A stretch of DNA of 17,965 nucleotides, from positions 1 through 17,965 of the forward strand of contig CAKPGT010000019.1 of NCBI GenBank assembly GCA_934155185.1, in the 5' to 3' direction. Position numbers and translations under genes: made by a program. Every line of letters begins with the position of its first letter. Within the stretch, counting starts at the first letter, position 1. The notes under the pieces are model-generated. The model did not search any database, was not told where the DNA came from, and saw only the letters and a list, made by a program, of their open reading frames with translations. Source of the stretch: an uncultured Bacilli bacterium (GTDB lineage: Bacteria; Bacillota_I; Bacilli_A; RF39; UBA660). Shown in pieces: positions 13,736-17,965 of this stretch.

Positions 13736-14491
13736 TTACCTCCTTAATATTAGTTTTTTACCTTCACTAGCAATTTCTACATCTTGAAAGATTTGCCTAG
13801 CTTCTTCTAAATATAATCTTTTATCTTCTTCAGGCCAAAAATGTGTTAACAATAATTTTTGTGCATTACATTTATTTGCTAAAGCGCCGGCCTCATAAGC
13901 AGTCATATGAGTTTTACTATTAGCATTATGCTTTTGTAGAAAAGAGCTTTCACAAATAATTAAATCTGCGTCTTTGCAAAAATCTACTAACCTACTTAAG
14001 TTTATTGTTCCTATGTCAGAAGTATAAATTATTTTGAAATCATTATTTTGCAATTTTACCATATATGATTCTATTATATGTGAATTATTATCTTCAAAAG
14101 TTATATTTAAATCATCTGTAAAAAATGAGCAGTGACCATTTATATCATAATAATCTGAATAACTTTCATTATTAAAAATTATCGATGTTCTATTAAAAGC
14201 TATATCATTTTTCGGTAAGTATATTTTTACCTTTTTATCAATTAATCCTAAATTATGATAAACGTAGGATGCGTATTGTATGGCACCCAAATCACCAAAA
14301 TGATCCTTATGATAGTGAGTAATAATTACTCTTAAATCTTTTAAATCCTCTGGAAATTTTAATAGTCTTGTTATACCATTACCACAGTCTAATAATATTT
14401 TTTGATTATTATATTTGACTAAAAAGCCTGGACAATTCATGCGCCCTTTTGTTATTGGGTCAAAACTCCCTGGATATAAAACTTTTGTCAT
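13736..14491 (-). CDS. MBL-fold hydrolase with a CoaD-like N-terminus (apparent chimera)
   Basis: A 251-residue metallo-beta-lactamase-fold protein of the RNase Z/YhfI-like group. From residue 20 on, all metal motifs are present: THYHKDH (His59, His61, Asp63, His64), His138, Asp159 in YTSDIG, THMTAYEAG (His195) and LTHFWPEED (His217). The first 19 residues, MTKVLYPGSFDPITKGRMN, are not an MBL start. They match the opening of phosphopantetheine adenylyltransferase CoaD, including PGSFDPITKG of its nucleotide-binding TxGH site, with the His replaced by Arg17. Relatives of the MBL group normally begin with a 'MKxxxLG' strand. It overlaps coaE by 4 nt (ATGA). Likely a deletion that joined coaD's first codons to the MBL body. 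Hydrolase activity may survive; adenylyltransferase activity cannot. Confidence 0.88.
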   Translation of the reverse strand: MTKVLYPGSFDPITKGRMNCPGFLVKYNNQKILLDCGNGITRLLKFPEDLKDLRVIITHYHKDHFGDLGAIQYASYVYHNLGLIDKKVKIYLPKNDIAFNRTSIIFNNESYSDYYDINGHCSFFTDDLNITFEDNNSHIIESYMVKLQNNDFKIIYTSDIGTINLSRLVDFCKDADLIICESSFLQKHNANSKTHMTAYEAGALANKCNAQKLLLTHFWPEEDKRLYLEEARQIFQDVEIASEGKKLILRR

Positions 14492-15048
14492 AATGATTTC
14501 ACCATTCTTCTAATTTGTTCTTTATCATTTGTCTTTAATACATAATCAAAAGTACTTTCATCAAAATTAATACTTGCATTTTCTCTTAAATCAAATGCTT
14601 CCTGTGTTATACTGTCTCTTTTCATTGCCCTTTGTTTCCTAACCTCATATGGAATATCTAATAATATTTTCATATCGCACATATCAAAATATTTTGAAAC
14701 TGTAAGTAGTAACCAATCTAAAATAACTACTTTATCATTATTAAGCTCTAAGAAATTATCAATTTCTATTTGCATGTATTTCCATGTAATATCTGTTAGC
14801 TTATCCATTTCTTTCCTAGAATTAAAGACTATCTGACCAAGCTTTTTTCTGTCAATATTACCTTCTATAGCAATAGAACTCCCAAAGCAATTTATTAATT
14901 CTTTCCTTACTTCTGGAAATAAAAGAACTTTGTGACCTACCTTATCTATATCAAGATGTACTATTTTATTATTATTCATTAACTCCATTATTTGTCTTGC
15001 AAGTGTGCTTTTTCCACTTCCAGACTTTCCACAAATACCTATAATCAT
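14488..15048 (-). CDS. coaE: Dephospho-CoA kinase (CoaE-like)
   Basis: Phosphorylates the 3'-OH of dephospho-CoA, the last step of coenzyme A synthesis. The chosen product has 186 residues (family about 190-210), starting MIIGICGKSGSGKST with the Walker A loop at 7-15, then LDIDKVGHKVL (32-42, the usual D-x-D position), the KVVILDWLLLT segment, and RKQRAMKRD in the lid region. The WLL in place of the usual PLL and a reduced C-terminus mark it as divergent. The ATG at 15048 has GGAGGAAAAT just upstream; a frame running to 15120 enters the promoter region. It heads the coaE-MBL-PHP operon and diverges from a LysR gene. Confidence 0.85.
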   Translation of the reverse strand: MIIGICGKSGSGKSTLARQIMELMNNNKIVHLDIDKVGHKVLLFPEVRKELINCFGSSIAIEGNIDRKKLGQIVFNSRKEMDKLTDITWKYMQIEIDNFLELNNDKVVILDWLLLTVSKYFDMCDMKILLDIPYEVRKQRAMKRDSITQEAFDLRENASINFDESTFDYVLKTNDKEQIRRMVKSL

Positions 15049-15063
15049 ATTTTCCTCCCATAC

Positions 15064-15092
15064 TTGTATTGTATTACAACTGATGATATAAT
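15064..15092 (+). promoter_or_regulatory. LysR promoter with overlapping dyad
   Basis: TTGTAT (15064-15069), a 17-nt spacer and TATAAT (15087-15092) form a good promoter for the LysR gene. A dyad TTGTA-N6-TACAA (15064-15079) covers the -35, matching the T-N11-A style of LysR-type operators. The reverse strand of the same dyad includes TACAAT, a possible -10 for coaE, so one site could control both directions. Confidence 0.6.
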
Positions 15093-15134
15093 TAAAATGC
15101 ATATTTTTTATAATTATCATAACTGGAGGTTATT

Positions 15135-16073
15135 ATGAATGTAAATTTTGAATTATATAGAATATTTTATGTAGTTGCTAATAATGGAAATATTACAAAA
15201 GCAAGCAAGGAATTAAACATAACACAACCAGCTGTAAGTAAATCCATCAAGACACTTGAAGAACAGCTTGGAGGTCAATTATTCATAAGAACTAAAAAAG
15301 GGGTTATACTTACGGAAGAAGGAAAAGAATTTTATAACTATATAATGCAAGCAATTGAATGCATTACTAGCGCAGAAAATAAGTTTACAGATTTAATAAA
15401 TTTAGAAACGGGCTGTATAAAAATAGGAGCTAGTACTACTCTAACTAAGGAATTTTTACTTCCATATTTGGAGGAATTTCACTTTCTATATCCTAATATA
15501 AATATACAAATTATAACTGGGTTGACATCTGATTTAATTGGAAAAATCAAAAATGGATTAATTGATATGTTAATACTAAATATAAATGATAAATGTTATT
15601 CAAACGATGTAAAAATAATTAAATGCAAAAAAGTACATGATTGTTTTGTAGCAAATAATAGTTATAGTCATTTAATAAATAAAAAAATTCCCATACGGAA
15701 CTTGAACAATTATCCATTAATATTGCAAGCAAAAGGCTCAAATACTAGAGAATTTCTAGATGAAGTTGCAAGAAAAAACAACGTTATACTTAAACCAATT
15801 ATAGAACTTGCAAGTTATACTTTAGTTGCTGAATTTTCCAAAATTGGTTTTGGAATTGGATATGTAGCAAAAGAACACGTTGAAAATGCAATAAAAAATG
15901 GCACTTTAATTGAGATAAAGACAAAAGAAGAAATACCGGAAAGATATATTGGTATTGCTTTATCTAAAAATCATATGCCTAGTTTTGGTACTAAAAAACT
16001 AATTGAAATAATTAATCAAAACAGTGATAAAACCAAGTCCAAAAACAAGACCAAAAATAATTTATATACTTAA
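15135..16073 (+). CDS. LysR-family transcriptional regulator
   Basis: A 312-residue LysR-type regulator. The winged helix-turn-helix occupies residues 1-60 (ANNGNITKASKELNITQPAVSKSIKTLEEQLG, then LFIRTKKGVILTEEGK). A linker helix follows, then a two-lobed periplasmic-binding-like effector domain from about 90 to 295 (GCIKIGASTTLTKEFLLPYLEEF at its start). The last 20 residues are a polar basic tail. AACTGGAGG lies 7 nt before the ATG. It is divergent from coaE with a dyad in the shared 86-bp gap. By the habit of this family it probably controls itself and perhaps the coaE operon. The effector is unknown. Confidence 0.93.
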   Translation: MNVNFELYRIFYVVANNGNITKASKELNITQPAVSKSIKTLEEQLGGQLFIRTKKGVILTEEGKEFYNYIMQAIECITSAENKFTDLINLETGCIKIGASTTLTKEFLLPYLEEFHFLYPNINIQIITGLTSDLIGKIKNGLIDMLILNINDKCYSNDVKIIKCKKVHDCFVANNSYSHLINKKIPIRNLNNYPLILQAKGSNTREFLDEVARKNNVILKPIIELASYTLVAEFSKIGFGIGYVAKEHVENAIKNGTLIEIKTKEEIPERYIGIALSKNHMPSFGTKKLIEIINQNSDKTKSKNKTKNNLYT

Positions 16074-16097
16074 AAAAACCTACAAAATAAGGGTTTG
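16074..16097 (-). terminator. Terminator between the convergent tmRNA and LysR genes
   Basis: Minus-strand AAACC (16092-16096) and GGTTT (16076-16080) form a short stem with an 11-nt loop, followed by a T-run; it lies 9 nt past the tmRNA 3' end. On the plus strand the same stem follows the LysR stop with GTTTTC behind it, so it may serve both. Confidence 0.6.
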
Positions 16098-16105
16098 TTT
16101 TCATT

Positions 16106-16468
16106 TGGTGGAGCTGACGAGAATCGAACTCGTGTCCGATATACAATTCACTATTATATCTACAAGTCTAGTTAGTAATTAAATTTAACTAAATGATAAA
16201 GGTAACTAACATACCCACCAAATAGCGAGTTTAGTAAAATTCTTTATCTTACCCTAAACAAATAAGATAGTATAACTCACTAAAATGAGCCTCTTAAAAA
16301 ATCCGTGAGTAAAACTTAATAAGAAGCGCTTTCTTTATTAGAAATTAAGCAGCACAAGCTGCGAAAGCATAATTATTATTGTTGTTATTTATTTTTGTTT
16401 GTACTTAAGGCGTACCTTCCACTTGCAATAAAAGCTTCACATATACCGTCGAAACCAATAACAGCCCC
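16106..16468 (-). ncRNA. ssrA: Transfer-messenger RNA (tmRNA)
   Basis: Rescues stalled ribosomes and tags the incomplete protein for proteolysis. The 5' end GGGGCTG (16462-16468) pairs with CAGCTCC (16110-16116) including the typical G3-U70, followed by A and encoded CCA (16106-16108). The 3' T arm is ACGAG-TTCGATT-CTCGT, and the 5' part has the conserved GGTTTCGACGG. The tag frame reads about QTKINNNNNNYAFAACAA and stops at TAA (16345-16347). The resume codon is set by frame, so the first one or two residues are uncertain. Length is about 363 nt, normal for one-piece tmRNA. It has its own extended -10 promoter. Confidence 0.95.
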
Positions 16469-16476
16469 ATATAAAC

Positions 16477-16482
16477 ATTATA
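16477..16482 (-). promoter_or_regulatory. ssrA: Extended -10 promoter of tmRNA
   Basis: TGCTATAAT on the minus strand, with TATAAT at 16477-16482, lies 8 nt before the mature tmRNA 5' end. No strong -35 is seen, which the extended -10 would offset. Confidence 0.7.
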
Positions 16483-16503
16483 GCACAAAAAATAAATTTT
16501 TTG

Positions 16504-16532
16504 TTGTTAAATTTTATCGATTCATGTATAAT
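16504..16532 (+). promoter_or_regulatory. Promoter of the phosphodiester glycosidase gene
   Basis: TTGTTA (16504-16509), a 17-nt spacer and TATAAT (16527-16532). The predicted start near 16539 leaves a leader of about 58 nt and rules out a start codon at 16501. Confidence 0.7.
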
Positions 16533-16596
16533 TGTCTTAGATGAAATTAACATACATAGAAGTATAACTGAAGTATCAGGGTTAGGAAGTGTAAGT

Positions 16597-17877
16597 GTGA
16601 ATAAAGACGATAAAAAGAAAAAATTATTTTTTAGAACAATACCTTTAATAATGGTGCCAGTTTTAATGGTGCTAACAATTATATCATTTCATTCTAAAAA
16701 TTTAATTATTATACCTATAAATTATGTTATATATATACTTCTGCCATTATTTGTTTATTTATTGATAGTTGGATTTTTCGTAGTTAAAAATCAAAAAATA
16801 AAAATGTGCAGAGCCAAGAAATATTTAAAAATTCTATGTTCATTTATAATGATACTATATGTAATTGGATGTAGTGTATTTATCTTTCTATTATATGGTC
16901 CATATAATGGATTTAGAGATTGGCTTATTTCAACAGCAATGAGTACAATGAACCATCAATATCTTTGCAAATGGTTTTACAATGATAAAGAAATTAGTAA
17001 GTCATTGGGAAGCAACTACATAAAAGAAGTTGATGAGGATACAGATAAAAGTTTAATAAACGCAAATAAAAACACAGAAGAGACATATGCTAATGAATAC
17101 GAAGAACAAATCCTTAAAAGAGATAAAAAAGCTAAATACAAAATAATAAACTTAACGGTAAACGGGCAAAAGGCATATTTAGCGGCAGTATATGATCCAT
17201 CACTAGTTAAAGTGGCCGTAACTTCCGCACTAGGAAGATATGGACAGTATGTCACAAAAATGGCAGAAGATCATAATGCCCTACTTGCTATTAATGGTGG
17301 TGGTTTTTATGACCCAGGATATAACAGCACTGGTGGCTCTCCAACTGGTATAACAATAGCTGATGGAAAAATAGTTACAAATAACACTTATGGTTCATAC
17401 TCTCAAGGTGGCGGAATTATCGGAATGACAAACGATAATGTTTTAGTGCTTATGAGAGCAACTGCGCAAAAAGCCATTGCAGCAGGTGTTAGAGATGCAG
17501 TAACTTGGGGGCCATTCCTAATAGTCAATGGTAAAAAATCGTTTATAAAAGGTAATGGTGGCTGGGGGTACGCCGCTAGAACAGCTATTGGTCAAAGAAG
17601 TGATGGTATAGTATTACTTTTAGTTGTTGATAGTAATTCGACTAGAACTAAGGGTGCTGATATGGTTGACCTAACTGAAATTATGAGTAATTATGGTGCT
17701 ATTAATGCAGCAAACTTAGATGGCGGAACTTCAAGCGTAATGGTTCTTCCAAAAAAGGAAGCTTTAAATTATAATAATTCTTGTGCTAGCAATTATTGTT
17801 ACATCAATGATCCTATAAATGGTTCATTTAAACATAAAACGCGAGGCATTGCAACATCATTTATAGTAGCAGAATAA
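16597..17877 (+). CDS. Membrane-anchored phosphodiester glycosidase family protein (NAGPA/DUF2233 domain)
   Basis: A 426-residue protein. Three N-terminal helices (about 11-30, 36-62, 79-100) are followed by a charged linker and a NAGPA-type domain (about 185-425). This domain is related to the 'uncovering enzyme' that cleaves GlcNAc-1-phosphodiesters; bacterial members act on surface glycans. Signatures are AINGGGFYDP (231-240), WGPFLIVNG (304-312), RTAIGQRSDG (328-337) and NLDGGTSSVM (373-382), where NLDGG-x-S-S is the family hallmark. Start: GTG at 16597, 7 nt behind AGGAAG. The open frame runs upstream to 16501, but that part lies in the promoter. The catalytic part is predicted to lie outside the cell. 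Monocistronic and divergent from tmRNA; the right side is a likely IS end. Confidence 0.88.
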   Translation: MNKDDKKKKLFFRTIPLIMVPVLMVLTIISFHSKNLIIIPINYVIYILLPLFVYLLIVGFFVVKNQKIKMCRAKKYLKILCSFIMILYVIGCSVFIFLLYGPYNGFRDWLISTAMSTMNHQYLCKWFYNDKEISKSLGSNYIKEVDEDTDKSLINANKNTEETYANEYEEQILKRDKKAKYKIINLTVNGQKAYLAAVYDPSLVKVAVTSALGRYGQYVTKMAEDHNALLAINGGGFYDPGYNSTGGSPTGITIADGKIVTNNTYGSYSQGGGIIGMTNDNVLVLMRATAQKAIAAGVRDAVTWGPFLIVNGKKSFIKGNGGWGYAARTAIGQRSDGIVLLLVVDSNSTRTKGADMVDLTEIMSNYGAINAANLDGGTSSVMVLPKKEALNYNNSCASNYCYINDPINGSFKHKTRGIATSFIVAE

Positions 17878-17889
17878 AAGAGCATTCAG

Positions 17890-17965
17890 TGAACTGAACC
17901 CCAAAAGTTGGACAGTTTATAAATAGTTTCTAATTAGAGGATTGTAACCTGTAATTTACGGGTGA
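17890..17965 (+). mobile_element. Left end of a second IS3-family element, cut by the window
   Basis: From TGAACTGAACCCCAAAAG at 17890, with GTTGGACAG immediately after, the sequence resembles the terminal repeat of IS150-group IS3 elements common in Bacillota. It is followed by the characteristic leader hairpin (arms 17947-17953 and 17957-17963, ACCTGTA/TACGGGT with one wobble). No transposase codon is reached before the window ends. The assignment is by recall of the end motif, not by a search. Confidence 0.55.

Noticed and set aside
16501..16596. 32 extra residues before the phosphodiester glycosidase
   Set aside because: They cover the TTGTTA/TATAAT promoter; the first codon is TTG without a binding site, while the GTG at 16597 has AGGAAG upstream.
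1..17965. CRISPR array, prophage module or alternative code (TGA as Trp)
   Set aside because: No spaced direct repeats or phage structural genes are seen, and TGA acts as the stop of coaE while Trp is encoded by TGG throughout.

Overview
This is a very AT-rich window that uses the standard bacterial code: TGG encodes Trp, and TGA is a real stop, for example at the end of coaE. The cdaA-cdaR (c-di-AMP) pair, rplM-rpsI, a UPF0316/DUF5698 protein, an IS3 element with AGGAGG-type ribosome binding sites, and a tmRNA whose tag contains a YAFA core all point to a low-GC Bacillota. My best guess is an uncultured gut Bacilli/Erysipelotrichia or Mollicutes-like relative. The phylum is fairly safe, but the finer placement is inference.

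Layout. Positions 1-351 (minus strand) hold a truncated cell-wall amidase next to the first codons of an unidentified gene. Positions 443-2071 hold a CmpB-like membrane protein and an Abi_2 (HEPN-type) abortive-infection gene. They lie just downstream of the rplM-rpsI terminator. Positions 2152-5295 hold cdaA-cdaR-rplM-rpsI, all on the minus strand. A perfect 17-bp dyad sits on the rplM promoter. Positions 5471-6982 hold an Asn/Gln-rich membrane-anchored protein and a three-helix membrane protein, both of unknown function. A UPF0316-like gene diverges from them and is followed after 11 nt by tRNA-Thr(CGU). About 7718-9262 is an IS3-family element with unusually long imperfect ends (about 60 bp), a well-formed -1 frameshift site, and a 3' tail carrying a broken small ORF and a strong hairpin. 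Then come a MATE/MOP-like transporter, an M18 aminopeptidase and a small secreted or anchored protein.

Positions 12753-15048 look like one operon, coaE - metallo-beta-lactamase (MBL) - PHP phosphoesterase, with overlapping or nearly abutting genes. The first ~18 residues of the MBL protein read as the start of CoaD (phosphopantetheine adenylyltransferase), fused in frame to an otherwise complete MBL hydrolase directly after coaE. This is the most striking observation in the window. A LysR regulator diverges from coaE across a dyad. Next are a minus-strand tmRNA and a divergent membrane-anchored phosphodiester glycosidase. The last ~76 bases look like the left end of a second IS3-family element.

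How the genes work together: the core housekeeping themes are second-messenger synthesis (CdaA with its regulator CdaR), ribosomal proteins, CoA synthesis and trans-translation. Accessory insertions (IS elements, the Abi gene, the MATE-like gene, the truncated amidase) interrupt this background. No CRISPR array, prophage or clear new multi-gene system was found.
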